This document shows, one piece after another, positions 27,117 to 35,539 of a stretch of 64,000 nt of DNA. Numbering within the stretch: position 1 is the first letter of the stretch; every line of letters starts with the position of its first letter. The translations under genes and the position numbers were made by a program. The notes beneath the pieces were generated by a model. The model did not search any database. It saw only the letters and a program-made list of their open reading frames with translations, and was not told the origin of the DNA. Source of the DNA: Bacteroidota bacterium (GTDB lineage Bacteria > Bacteroidota > Bacteroidia > Chitinophagales > Chitinophagaceae); the NCBI GenBank assembly GCA_023437225.1, contig JAEZGS010000024.1, forward strand, positions 1 to 64,000, read 5' to 3'.

Positions 27117-30100
27117 TTATTGTTTCATCTTGTTGAATCGCAATCCTCTGATTCTTCCACTTGTAATATTAAAACCTTCCACAGCATTGCGCGAATCCCT
27201 GCGGATAAGAAGATTGCTCATCCACCAATGACCTACACTAAGATTGTTGGGGCCACTGATCTCTATTTTCGTATCGTTGTATTTGTTATGAGTCAGCCAA
27301 AGTTCCTGGTCCTTCAACACGATTGAGTAGGTAGTATTCAACTCCGGTGAATAATATGAGCCAACATATTCTTTCAATTTCTTTAAATCTGTTGTCATCG
27401 ATTTGTTGATTCGTTCAAGTGTGAAGTTTTCCATTGGTGTTTCTATCGAGAGCAATTTGTTTATGCCTTTCTGAATAAGCCTGATATGTACGGCGGTATC
27501 AGCAAGCAATGTGTAATTGCCTTTATTATCCGGCATGAGTGTGAGCTTGCGAAACCTGTCTTTCATGTGTAACATATTGTCTTCAACTACCAGCGAGAAT
27601 TGTAATCCTTCTTCGGATATATAATCGCCAAAGAAGGGCTTGAGTAACAAACTATCCTGAAGTTTGGCCTGTGCACTGTCAGACTTCGGATCCTTTTTTT
27701 CGCCTGCTGAAGGCTTGAGAAAGTAGTCGGCTACTTCATATGCTTTACCAACGACATTGATCTCCCCAAGGTTCGAAAATACCAACACACCAAACTTCTT
27801 TTCAGGAAACACGGTTAGGTAAGTTCGAAAACCCGCGTCGCCTCCTGAGTGTGATAATTCTTTGAACCCATGTCTGTCTCCAACAAATATTCCCTGTGCA
27901 TAACGATTTTCTTTGCCATTATTTAATTTGCTCTTGCGCTCTAGTGACTGCAAATTTTCGGCACTGCCCGCTTTAGGGGAATAAAAATTCATGACCCATT
28001 TTGAAAGATCTTCAATATTCGTAAACAAACTTGTGGCTCCTGCAACTGAGTAGCTTAAAACTGCATTAGAATATCCTGACGAATCCTGCGAATAGGAGTA
28101 TGCGCGATCTTTAACGATCTCAGTATAGTCGTCGTGAAAATGTGTATTGTTCATTCCAAGCGGTTTGAATATCGCTGAATCAGTGAACTGGCGTAAGGTC
28201 TGGCCCGTCACGGATTTTACGATCTCCGCTGCCATGGTGTAGCCACTGTTGGAATAACTGAAGCGATCACCTGGCTCAAAGTTTAGTTCTCGTTGAGCAC
28301 TAAGCAACTTGACCACATGATCCTGCATTATAACGTCATCAAGCCTTGTCCCCGAAATCGCCAGCAACTGCCATTGATCGCGGATGCCTGAAGTGTGCGT
28401 CAGTAGTTGACGGATCGTGATCTTCTTTTTCATATCCGGAAACCAGGTAAGATATTTTCTCACATCATCTTCCAGACTTAACCTCCCTGCAGCTTCTAAA
28501 AGTATGAGTGAATATGCGGCAAACTGCTTTGATACAGATGCCATATGGAAGATAGTAGTGGGGGTATTTGGTATGTTGTATTCAAGATTTGCAAGTCCAT
28601 ATCCTTTGGCGAATATCAATGAATCGTTTCTTATCACACCTACTGCCACTCCGGGAGAATTGGGCTTATTCCATTCCTGGAATATGCTATCCATTCGAAT
28701 GGTTAAGTCATCGGCAATTTTTCCTTTTATTGTTGTTGTTTTACCGTGAGGATCCAGGCTTGTGCGTGCATTGATGACCACATTATCCTTATCAAACTGA
28801 AAATTCATGTATTCAGAATGTGGACTTTCAACATAACGCAATTTCAATTCAAGGGTGTTGCCGTTCTTCCATTCATAATTGCCCCTGGTCTGAAATGCGG
28901 GCAGACCGATGAACCTGGCTTTAGCAGCGCCTAAGAGATAGGGACCATGCCTGCTTGTTGTGTCTGCTGCCCAATCTCCGGAAGTGAAATCAATCTCATC
29001 GTTGGTCGAGTCTGTTCGGATGCCGAGTTTAAGGATGTTCCCCTGTGAGCTAAAGCTGATTCTTTTAATTTTTTTATCATTGGTTTCCACCGAATAAGTA
29101 CTTCCCTGTAGCACTTGAGCTGCCGCTATTGTGCCGGGCGCGGACACAGGCAGTGAAAGTGATGCAAGTCGTTCCTGCAGTTGTCGATGTGCCTGTTTGT
29201 CTTTTCGGATCTTGCCACGTTTAAATGCAGGATAAAGGTATTTCCAAACCAGGTTGAATTCATCCTGCATATCTGCTGTTTCGGCGGTTATCGCTATAAC
29301 GGCATCCTGCTCAGGAAGCACAATGATGAACTGTCCAAACGCGCCGTCCCCCCTAAAAGAATTATTCCTCGAACGCCAGAACTGGTATCCATATCCCTGT
29401 AACCAATCACTGGAATCCCGTGCCGGCTGTGATGCTTCGGGAGATTGAAGAATTTGTTTGGTAGTAGCTTCCTCCACCCACTGTTCGGGAAGTAATTGTG
29501 TGCCGTTCCATCGGCCTTTTTGCAAATACAATAACCCGAGTTTTGCCATGTCTTCGGTGCGGATCCTGAGGCCCCAGCCACCCACATTAATGCCCTGCAA
29601 ATCAACTTCCCAATCGTTGCCGCTGATCCCCAGGGGTTGAAAAAGTCGTGGCTGCAGGTAGTCAAACAGTTTCTGGCCAGTAACTTTTTGCAGGATGGCA
29701 GACAGCATGTAAGTGGCCATTGTATTGTACAAAAACCTGGAGCCGGGTTTGTGTAAAATGGGTGTCGATAAGAATGCCTTTACCCAATTGGTATCCCTTG
29801 TTACAATGTAGCCTGTTGGGTCAGGTTGATGCCCCACAGTCATGCTGAGCAGGTGTCTCACGCGCAACTCCTTAAGATTATCGCTTATCGTGGGCGGCGC
29901 TTCATTAGGAAAAAAGCTGACAACCGGATCATCGAGTTTTAATAAATTCTCTTTTACGGCGAAGCCGATGGCTGTGGAGGTGAAGCTTTTACTTACTGAA
30001 TACATGGTATGCGGTATCTCCCTTTCATAGGGCTTCCACCAGCCCTCCGCCACGACTTTGCCATGACGAATGACCATGAGGCTGTGAAACTCATGTTTGC

Positions 30101-30254
30101 TTTTTTCCGCCGCGTCCAGGAATTCAAGGATATTCTGCGAAGAAACGCCTTCATCTTCAGGAATGCTACGAGGCAACGAAACAGTCTGAGCAATGAGAGA
30201 ATTTGCGACCAACAACAATACCAGGAGCATTGTTGGACCTAACTTAATGTTCAT
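27117..30254 (-). CDS. Double serine beta-lactamase-like hydrolase (two catalytic domains in one chain)
   Basis: A 1045-aa exported protein (signal peptide to about residue 22). It has two complete class C beta-lactamase/DD-peptidase-like domains. Domain 1 (about 30-340): SVSKSF (SxxK, near 85), YNTMATYML in place of YxN, and GDGAFGQF. Domain 2 (about 510-840): SVSKQF (near 570), YSNSGYTMA (YxN) and HSGGDAGF (HxG). A beta-rich tail follows (about 890-1045: PFFGDYISEEGLQFSLVVEDNMLHM, KKLKEYVGSYYSPELNTTYSIVL), two DUF3471-like units. Single-domain relatives are esterases, D-aminopeptidases or PBP-like hydrolases. It is the first gene of the minus-strand run. Confidence 0.9.
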   Translation of the reverse strand: MNIKLGPTMLLVLLLVANSLIAQTVSLPRSIPEDEGVSSQNILEFLDAAEKSKHEFHSLMVIRHGKVVAEGWWKPYEREIPHTMYSVSKSFTSTAIGFAVKENLLKLDDPVVSFFPNEAPPTISDNLKELRVRHLLSMTVGHQPDPTGYIVTRDTNWVKAFLSTPILHKPGSRFLYNTMATYMLSAILQKVTGQKLFDYLQPRLFQPLGISGNDWEVDLQGINVGGWGLRIRTEDMAKLGLLYLQKGRWNGTQLLPEQWVEEATTKQILQSPEASQPARDSSDWLQGYGYQFWRSRNNSFRGDGAFGQFIIVLPEQDAVIAITAETADMQDEFNLVWKYLYPAFKRGKIRKDKQAHRQLQERLASLSLPVSAPGTIAAAQVLQGSTYSVETNDKKIKRISFSSQGNILKLGIRTDSTNDEIDFTSGDWAADTTSRHGPYLLGAAKARFIGLPAFQTRGNYEWKNGNTLELKLRYVESPHSEYMNFQFDKDNVVINARTSLDPHGKTTTIKGKIADDLTIRMDSIFQEWNKPNSPGVAVGVIRNDSLIFAKGYGLANLEYNIPNTPTTIFHMASVSKQFAAYSLILLEAAGRLSLEDDVRKYLTWFPDMKKKITIRQLLTHTSGIRDQWQLLAISGTRLDDVIMQDHVVKLLSAQRELNFEPGDRFSYSNSGYTMAAEIVKSVTGQTLRQFTDSAIFKPLGMNNTHFHDDYTEIVKDRAYSYSQDSSGYSNAVLSYSVAGATSLFTNIEDLSKWVMNFYSPKAGSAENLQSLERKSKLNNGKENRYAQGIFVGDRHGFKELSHSGGDAGFRTYLTVFPEKKFGVLVFSNLGEINVVGKAYEVADYFLKPSAGEKKDPKSDSAQAKLQDSLLLKPFFGDYISEEGLQFSLVVEDNMLHMKDRFRKLTLMPDNKGNYTLLADTAVHIRLIQKGINKLLSIETPMENFTLERINKSMTTDLKKLKEYVGSYYSPELNTTYSIVLKDQELWLTHNKYNDTKIEISGPNNLSVGHWWMSNLLIRRDSRNAVEGFNITSGRIRGLRFNKMKQ

Positions 30255-30356
30255 AAGCAGTTATAATTGTAGGAATGACAAGTGTCCCAATTTACAACGG
30301 CTTTTTAATAATTTCTTGACGATTTACGGCGCCCGATTTGCGTCTTTGGGCCACGT

Positions 30357-31289
30357 ATGATAAGATCAATATCCTTTGTATTAATGTCAATTGCATTGTT
30401 CGGATTTTCCTGTAAGTCGGTGTTGCCATCAGTCCTTCCTTCGGTGTTTAAAAAAGGGACATTGCATGAGCAATATGTTGATTTACTACAAAAGAAAGGC
30501 ATTGACGAAACCGCCGAGGGACGTCGCTGGTTAGAAGCTTCGAAAGCTGCTCTTTATAACAGTAAGTCGGTTAAATTGCCGTTGAAGCAGTCCAATGCAT
30601 TTAAGGTCGACTCGCAATATGCGGTAGGTATTCGCTTTAAAGCCGTGCACGGACAAAGAATTGAGGTTGATCTTAATAAAGACTCCACGAACAACTTTGT
30701 TGTTTATGCCGATTTATACAAGGTTGTCAACGACAGTACCTTTTCGCCTGTATATTCTGCGGATACCAGTGCTCTTTTCTTTTATGCCGATGTGAACGAA
30801 ACTGCCGAATATGTGCTTAGGATGCAAAGGCAGATTGAAAAGAAAGGAAAGCTCAAACTTGCTGTACGTACAGCACCTTCACTTTCGTTCCCTGTCGCTT
30901 CAAATAAAGCTTCTGCACAAAGCTTCTGGGGTGCAGACAGAGACGGCGGAAAAAGAAAACATGAAGGCATAGACATTTTTGCGAAAAAAGGCACTCCTGT
31001 AATTGCAGCAGCGGACGGATATGTGACTGGGGTGCGGGAAGGAGGCATTGGTGGCAAAACCGTCTGGATGCGGGTAAACGATAAGGACATTTATCTGTAT
31101 TATGCTCACCTCGATCAGCAATTTGTGCAGGATGGTCAGAGAGTAAGGCTTGGCGATACACTGGGACTGGTGGGAAATACCGGGAACGCGCGCTTCACAC
31201 CAGCACATCTTCATTTCGGAATATATACTTACAGTGGCGCCATAGACCCGCTGCCATTCGTTGGGAAGTCGATGAGCAGTTCAAATTAG
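30357..31289 (+). CDS. M23 family metallopeptidase lipoprotein
   Basis: A 310-aa protein with a lipoprotein signal (ALFGFSC, Cys near residue 19) and a C-terminal LytM/M23 domain. Zinc ligands are visible: His and Asp in KRKHEGIDIFAKKGTPV (near 202-206) and HxH in PAHLHFGIYTYSGAIDPLPFV (near 284). The G-rich GYVTGVREGGIGGKTVWM and YYAHLDQQFVQDGQRVRLGDTLGLVGNTGNA segments are standard. The first 180 residues are a beta-rich unknown domain with VGIRFKAVHGQRIEVDL. It probably cleaves peptidoglycan crosslinks or regulates such cleavage in the periplasm. Confidence 0.92.
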   Translation: MIRSISFVLMSIALFGFSCKSVLPSVLPSVFKKGTLHEQYVDLLQKKGIDETAEGRRWLEASKAALYNSKSVKLPLKQSNAFKVDSQYAVGIRFKAVHGQRIEVDLNKDSTNNFVVYADLYKVVNDSTFSPVYSADTSALFFYADVNETAEYVLRMQRQIEKKGKLKLAVRTAPSLSFPVASNKASAQSFWGADRDGGKRKHEGIDIFAKKGTPVIAAADGYVTGVREGGIGGKTVWMRVNDKDIYLYYAHLDQQFVQDGQRVRLGDTLGLVGNTGNARFTPAHLHFGIYTYSGAIDPLPFVGKSMSSSN

Positions 31290-31298
31290 GACTTGTAT

Positions 31299-32243
31299 TC
31301 ATGCCAGCCAGGCGACCTTTTGTTCAGCAACGTTTTCTTTGCTGATGATCTCAGCGTATAATTCCGGTCGGCGGGCCTTCTTGTAACGATAACCTCCTGC
31401 AAGTTTCAGTTTGTCTGCGGTTATCAGGGCGGTCACCAGGTCGTTATCCAGGTTTCTGCATTCTGCTATCACATCTCCAAATGGATCCAGGATCATAGAG
31501 CATCCATTCTTCAGCTGGTCATCATCCATTCCAATTGCATTTGAGAAGATGGCATACATGCCATTGTCATAAGCGCGTGAGGGCAGCCATTTCATCAGCC
31601 ATTCGCGACCTTTGAGTCCATCGAACTCTTTACGGAGGCTTGTTGGGTCGCGAAATCTGTTCTTCCATAACAACGGATCAACAAAACCGGCCCCAGGCCT
31701 TGTGGAAGGCGTGCACATAGTTACATGGGGCATAAAAAGTATATCTGCGCCGAGCAGGTTCGTAGCGCGGACATTTTCTACAATGTTATTATCGTAACAG
31801 ATAAGTATACCACATGTCCAACCATGTAACTGAAATGTGGTATAGCTGTTTCCAGGGATAATATTTTCATTGATGAATGGATGGATCTTGCGGTGCTTCG
31901 CAACGACACCTGTTTCGTTAACACATACATATGCCTTGAAAATATTATCACGCGCATCCTTTTCAAACAATCCGGCAAGTACTGTTATGTTATGCTTTGC
32001 GGCAATGCTTTGTAACGCATCGATACTTTTCCCCTGAGGTATTTGTTCTGAAAGGTCAAGCATCTGGGCCCTGGATAATTTACGTGCATAAGTATAACCG
32101 GTAACCGAGCACTCGTGAAATGCTATTGCCTGAGCACCTTCTTCTGCAGCCCTTGCAGACATTCTTTCGATCACTTCAAGATTATGATCTTTGTCTCCCG
32201 ACCGATGCTCGAATTGAGCGGTTGCTATCTTTATATCCTTCAT
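31299..32243 (-). CDS. Nitrilase-superfamily carbon-nitrogen hydrolase
   Basis: A 314-aa protein with all three catalytic residues in context: Glu near 44 (AFHECSVTGYTYA), Lys in VAKHRKIHPFINENIIPGNSY, and Cys near 148 (CGILICYDNNIVENVRATNLLGADILFMPHV). The start MKDIKIATAQFEHRSGDKDHN is the standard N-terminus. The sequence is nearer to amidohydrolases such as N-carbamoylputrescine amidase-like or aliphatic amidase-like members than to true nitrilases, but the substrate cannot be fixed. Seven bases separate it from the small upstream ORF on the same strand. Confidence 0.9.
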   Translation of the reverse strand: MKDIKIATAQFEHRSGDKDHNLEVIERMSARAAEEGAQAIAFHECSVTGYTYARKLSRAQMLDLSEQIPQGKSIDALQSIAAKHNITVLAGLFEKDARDNIFKAYVCVNETGVVAKHRKIHPFINENIIPGNSYTTFQLHGWTCGILICYDNNIVENVRATNLLGADILFMPHVTMCTPSTRPGAGFVDPLLWKNRFRDPTSLRKEFDGLKGREWLMKWLPSRAYDNGMYAIFSNAIGMDDDQLKNGCSMILDPFGDVIAECRNLDNDLVTALITADKLKLAGGYRYKKARRPELYAEIISKENVAEQKVAWLA

Positions 32244-32250
32244 GTTTTTC

Positions 32251-32481
32251 TTAAATTAAATCTTCACGCTCGAGCCAGAAACGTCGAAGTGCATTGAGCT
32301 CATCGAAATTGAGATTTTCTTCAACCTCTGTTTTAGTACGCCCATCTTCTTCATAAGTGAAATGAGTTACGGGGCCTTTTTCCGGTTGCATGGCGAAGTC
32401 GTAGGTATTCGTGCTGATCTGATTAACTGTTACACGGGTTCCATCTTCCAAAGTAAAGTCCATCGGATAACTGGTAGACAT
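32251..32481 (-). CDS. Small protein of unknown function, upstream partner of the nitrilase gene
   Basis: A 76-aa protein (MSTSYPMDFTLEDGTRVTVNQIST ... FDELNALRRFWLEREDLI). It is mostly beta in the first half (TLEDGTRVTVNQISTNTYDFAMQPEKGPVTHFTYEEDG) and helical at the end. It has no signal peptide and no Cys. The close spacing to the nitrilase gene and its well-formed coding pattern support a real gene. The family is not recognised by name. Confidence 0.72.
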   Translation of the reverse strand: MSTSYPMDFTLEDGTRVTVNQISTNTYDFAMQPEKGPVTHFTYEEDGRTKTEVEENLNFDELNALRRFWLEREDLI

Positions 32482-32557
32482 GGCAATAGTTTTCTATTAA
32501 GTTACTTCATTTTAATGTTCACGAGGTGATTCATCTTTGGAATTGCTATTTTAGTGT

Positions 32558-33145
32558 ATGGATAGTCAGACACTTCAATCATTGAAGCATCTTGTTAACC
32601 ACATCTCTCCTGTTGACGCGGAGGAATGGATAGCGTTTGCCAATCTGTGGCAACCGTACTCTGCAAAGCGTAAAGACCTGTTGACGCGGGCTGGAGAACG
32701 CGAACGGTATTTGTATTTTGTGTTGACCGGTGTTCAGAGAATTTATTACCTGGATGAAGATGGCCGGGAGGCAACGATTGTCTTTACCTATGGTCCTTCT
32801 TTCGGTGGTGTGGTTGATGCAATGTTGCTGGGCACAGCATCGAAATATTTCTTTGAAGCTCTTACTGATTCAACTTTCCTGCGTGCTCCGGCGTCAGAAT
32901 TACACCATGTCATGAAGATGTGCCCATCTGTGGAAGTAATGGTGAATAAAGCGGTTGTAATGGCCTTCTCTGGCGTTTTACAGCGGCTGGTGGAATTGCA
33001 ATCTTTCAGTTCCAAAGAAAAATTCCAGGTATTAATGAAGCGTAGTCCACACATTCTGCAATTGATTCCGCATAAATATATTGCCAACTACCTCGGCATA
33101 GATGCAACAAATTTTAGTAAGCTCATCAATACTGTAAGAATATGA
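32558..33145 (+). CDS. Crp/Fnr family transcriptional regulator
   Basis: A 195-aa protein with a cyclic-nucleotide-binding-like beta roll (AKRKDLLTRAGERERYLYFVLTGVQRIYYLDEDGREATIVFTYGPSFGG), a dimerisation helix, and a short C-terminal winged-helix segment (HILQLIPHKYIANYLGIDATNFSKLINTV). The DNA-binding part is of the short type usual in Bacteroidota members. The His in PHKYIANYLGI aligns with the start of the recognition region. It is followed by a perfect 22-bp palindrome and the DUF4345 gene, which is its likely target. Confidence 0.9.
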   Translation: MDSQTLQSLKHLVNHISPVDAEEWIAFANLWQPYSAKRKDLLTRAGERERYLYFVLTGVQRIYYLDEDGREATIVFTYGPSFGGVVDAMLLGTASKYFFEALTDSTFLRAPASELHHVMKMCPSVEVMVNKAVVMAFSGVLQRLVELQSFSSKEKFQVLMKRSPHILQLIPHKYIANYLGIDATNFSKLINTVRI

Positions 33146-33166
33146 ATCTTGGTTTTTACCAAGATT
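33145..33166. promoter_or_regulatory. Perfect inverted repeat, probable operator or terminator hairpin
   Basis: AATCTTGGT, four T, ACCAAGATT: a perfect 9-bp inverted repeat that begins at the last base of the Crp-like gene's stop. No U-run follows (next bases TGTAATTTG), so an intrinsic terminator is less likely than a dimeric regulator site 45 bases before the DUF4345 start. The Crp-like protein next to it is the obvious candidate. Confidence 0.6.
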
Positions 33167-33210
33167 TGTAATTTGAAGGAAGTGCAATTTTGATTCATAA
33201 ATAATAAATT

Positions 33211-33627
33211 ATGAAATCAGAAAAATTATTGATCCTCGCTTCGCAGACTTTTATCGCTTTATCGGCCCTGAGTATTGCATACGTGAGTGTTATGGCAATT
33301 GCAGATCCGCAAAAAGTAATGAGCCTGGTGAATGTAGAATTGAACAACACGGATGCTTACAGTTCCATTCGCGGAGTGTATGGCGGCGTTGGACTAACAT
33401 TGACGGTATCGCTGATATATCTTTGCCTTCGCAATGTCAGGATGGGTCTTGGTTTCTTATCAATACTGTGGGGTTGTTATGCTTTGTCGCGACTAACAAC
33501 AATGATGATAGAGGGACCGCTTGGTGAATTTGGCAGGCAATGGCTTACCATCGAATCACTGTTCACACTTATCGCGGTAACTCTGTTGGCAGCGCTTAAT
33601 CGGAAGCGATCATTGGCTACTGCATGA
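33211..33627 (+). CDS. DUF4345-like four-helix membrane protein
   Basis: A 138-aa protein with four predicted transmembrane helices: LLILASQTFIALSALSIAYVSVMAI, YGGVGLTLTVSLIYLCL, GLGFLSILWGCYALSRLTTMMI and SLFTLIAVTLLAALN. The order, and the AYSSIRGVYGGVGL motif between helices one and two, match DUF4345 membrane proteins. Function unknown. It is downstream of the Crp-like gene and the palindrome, suggesting regulation by that protein. Its 3' end overlaps the convergent GT39 gene by 11 bases. Confidence 0.8.
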   Translation: MKSEKLLILASQTFIALSALSIAYVSVMAIADPQKVMSLVNVELNNTDAYSSIRGVYGGVGLTLTVSLIYLCLRNVRMGLGFLSILWGCYALSRLTTMMIEGPLGEFGRQWLTIESLFTLIAVTLLAALNRKRSLATA

Positions 33628-35149
33628 TTGAATTATTTCTTTCATCAACTTCTTTCCTGAGGATGGCGTTGATGTTTACTTTGGCATCGGTCAGCAGATA
33701 AATTTTTGTGCCTCTTTCCCTTGCAAGAGGATGATCGATCGTCCCAACTAAATTGATGGCACTAAAGTATGGCAGCTCTTCAGTTCTTGCAGTATCGGTA
33801 TCGAAAATATCTTTTACGAGTATTACATTTTTTATTGGCTTATCAAGCATAAACCAGTTTATATAATCGGCGTTGAAGGATACAGCGTTGATGTTTTCGA
33901 AAGCAGAGTAATAATTGATAGCACCAGCCTGTCCATAGTTGTCTGTTATGACGATGGTAGTGCCATTTAACGAAGCTCGGCGATAAACGCTGTCAACTTG
34001 TGAAGCAAGTTCTTTCCATCCCAGCATATCGGCAAAGTCCTGTGGAAGGTGGTGGTCATTGCCATCTTCCCAACGCGAAAGGCCCGCAGCTTTATAAGCG
34101 TCAGCATGTTTAGTCGTTTCATTGGGCGTATAGATTGGAAAGGCTAAATGGGCAAATGGCACGAACATTATTGCAGGAATTAGAAGTGCACTTACACGCA
34201 ACCATTTATGGCGGTGACTGTCCATGAATGTTGACAGATACACAGCGCCGAAAGCCAGCAGAACCGGGTAAAGACCGATGGTATAATATCCCTTTGCACG
34301 CAGGTAGATAAAAAGCGCCATGGTAAAAATGAACGACCAGATAACAAACCTGAATCTTTTAAATGGCTGGTAGAATAACAGTGATATGAAAGCGGCAACA
34401 ATGAGAAAAATGGATCCCAGGAAGAATAACAATTGTTCTTTTAAGAAATCGGCGAGTTGAACATTTATCAGTTGTGTCCGTGTAAGTTCATTCATGTGAT
34501 GGACAACAGGAAAGTTGTTTTTGTATTGCCACCACAAATTGGGAAGGATGAGGACCAGTGCAAACAGGCCGGCAAGGTACAGGTGCTTCGCGCTGAAAAC
34601 CTCACGCTGTACCGTGAATAGTAATGCCGGGATTATACCGATGATCATAAATGCAATATTGTATTTATTCAGGAAGCCTAATGCAAATATGAAAGCGGCG
34701 GTGTAAAGCAGTTGAGAATGCTTTGTGTTGAAGTATCTGATAAGCACATAATAAAGTGCTGTCCATGCAAGGACGTCGAAAGAGTTGGGTTGATAAAGAA
34801 TATTGAGGCGGGCAATTACCGAAAACATAACTGCGATGCAGGCTAATGTTGCAGCAAAGATCCCGCCTTTCAGTTCTTCAACAATTTTCCATGTAAATAG
34901 CATTGTGAGTGCTCCGAAAAGGGACGGAAAAAATTTGATCCAGAATGTGCCATTGCCCAGTTGGTGTATGATCCACGATACCCATGAGGTAAGCGGTGGG
35001 ACCGACAAATAGCCCCATGCGAGATGTTTTGCCTGGTCGAGGTGCATGTATTCATCACGGTGTAGCTCCCAGCCTGGTGCTATTAGAAACTGTTGCAGGA
35101 CAAGTTTCATTAAGATCAGAAAAATAAGGACATAATAGCCTTTTATCAT
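33617..35149 (-). CDS. Glycosyltransferase family 39 (ArnT/PMT-like) membrane protein
   Basis: The frame is open to 35470, but the upstream part is not protein-like and would cross the AlkB gene; Met at 35149 starts the normal N-terminus (MIKGYYVLIFLILMKLVLQQFLIAPGWELHRDEYMHLDQAKHLAWGYLSVPPLT), giving 510 aa. Family marks: the HRDE motif after helix one, about ten transmembrane helices and a soluble C-terminal part (GTTIVITDNYGQAGAINYYS) of about 150 aa. Such enzymes transfer a sugar from a polyprenyl-phosphate donor to lipid or protein in the periplasm. Acceptor unknown. Confidence 0.88.
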   Translation of the reverse strand: MIKGYYVLIFLILMKLVLQQFLIAPGWELHRDEYMHLDQAKHLAWGYLSVPPLTSWVSWIIHQLGNGTFWIKFFPSLFGALTMLFTWKIVEELKGGIFAATLACIAVMFSVIARLNILYQPNSFDVLAWTALYYVLIRYFNTKHSQLLYTAAFIFALGFLNKYNIAFMIIGIIPALLFTVQREVFSAKHLYLAGLFALVLILPNLWWQYKNNFPVVHHMNELTRTQLINVQLADFLKEQLLFFLGSIFLIVAAFISLLFYQPFKRFRFVIWSFIFTMALFIYLRAKGYYTIGLYPVLLAFGAVYLSTFMDSHRHKWLRVSALLIPAIMFVPFAHLAFPIYTPNETTKHADAYKAAGLSRWEDGNDHHLPQDFADMLGWKELASQVDSVYRRASLNGTTIVITDNYGQAGAINYYSAFENINAVSFNADYINWFMLDKPIKNVILVKDIFDTDTARTEELPYFSAINLVGTIDHPLARERGTKIYLLTDAKVNINAILRKEVDERNNSIMQ

Positions 35150-35233
35150 TTTGCCTCGTTTTACTTGAATAAATCGGACGATGAAATTTACACAGTAAGT
35201 GCAGTATGGCATAGTTTTTAAAAAAAGTTTGGA

Positions 35234-35539
35234 ATGGCCACACTTTTTCCGATCGAACAATTGCATCCTCCGGGTTTTGAATACGAAGAGAATTTCATCA
35301 GCCTGGAAGAAGAGCAACAACTTATCGCGGCTGTAAAGAACATAGAGCTTAAAACTTTTGTTTTCCAGGGATATGAAGCTAAGCGAAAGGTTAAGAGTTA
35401 TGGTTATGATTATATGAATCGGCGTTCTTTGTATGTCATGAAGGGTGAGTCGAGAACAGACTGGCAACACAGTACTGCTGCTGTAAGAACCGTTCGTTAT
35501 TCTATCACATTGCGCACACTACGCAAACCGGTTTTATAG
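35234..35539 (+). pseudogene. AlkB-family 2-oxoglutarate dioxygenase with its catalytic core deleted
   Basis: The 101-aa reading frame joins the beginning and end of an AlkB-like protein. Residues 6-60 match the N-terminus of the family (PIEQLHPPGFEYEENFIS, then FQGYEAKRKVKSYGYDY), and residues 64-98 match the C-terminus (RSLYVMKGESRTDWQHS, then VRTVRYSITLRTLR), keeping the last Fe ligand (His79) and the 2-oxoglutarate-binding Arg. Family members are about 190-200 aa; the roughly 95 residues that hold the HxD iron ligands are absent, and the join is in frame. It should be inactive as a dioxygenase. A true deletion is more likely than an assembly error, but that needs reads. Overlaps the convergent gene by 6 bases. 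Confidence 0.75.

Noticed and set aside
35150..35470. N-terminal extension of the GT39 protein
   Set aside because: The extension is antisense to the AlkB remnant and lacks protein-like composition; the family N-terminus begins at 35149.
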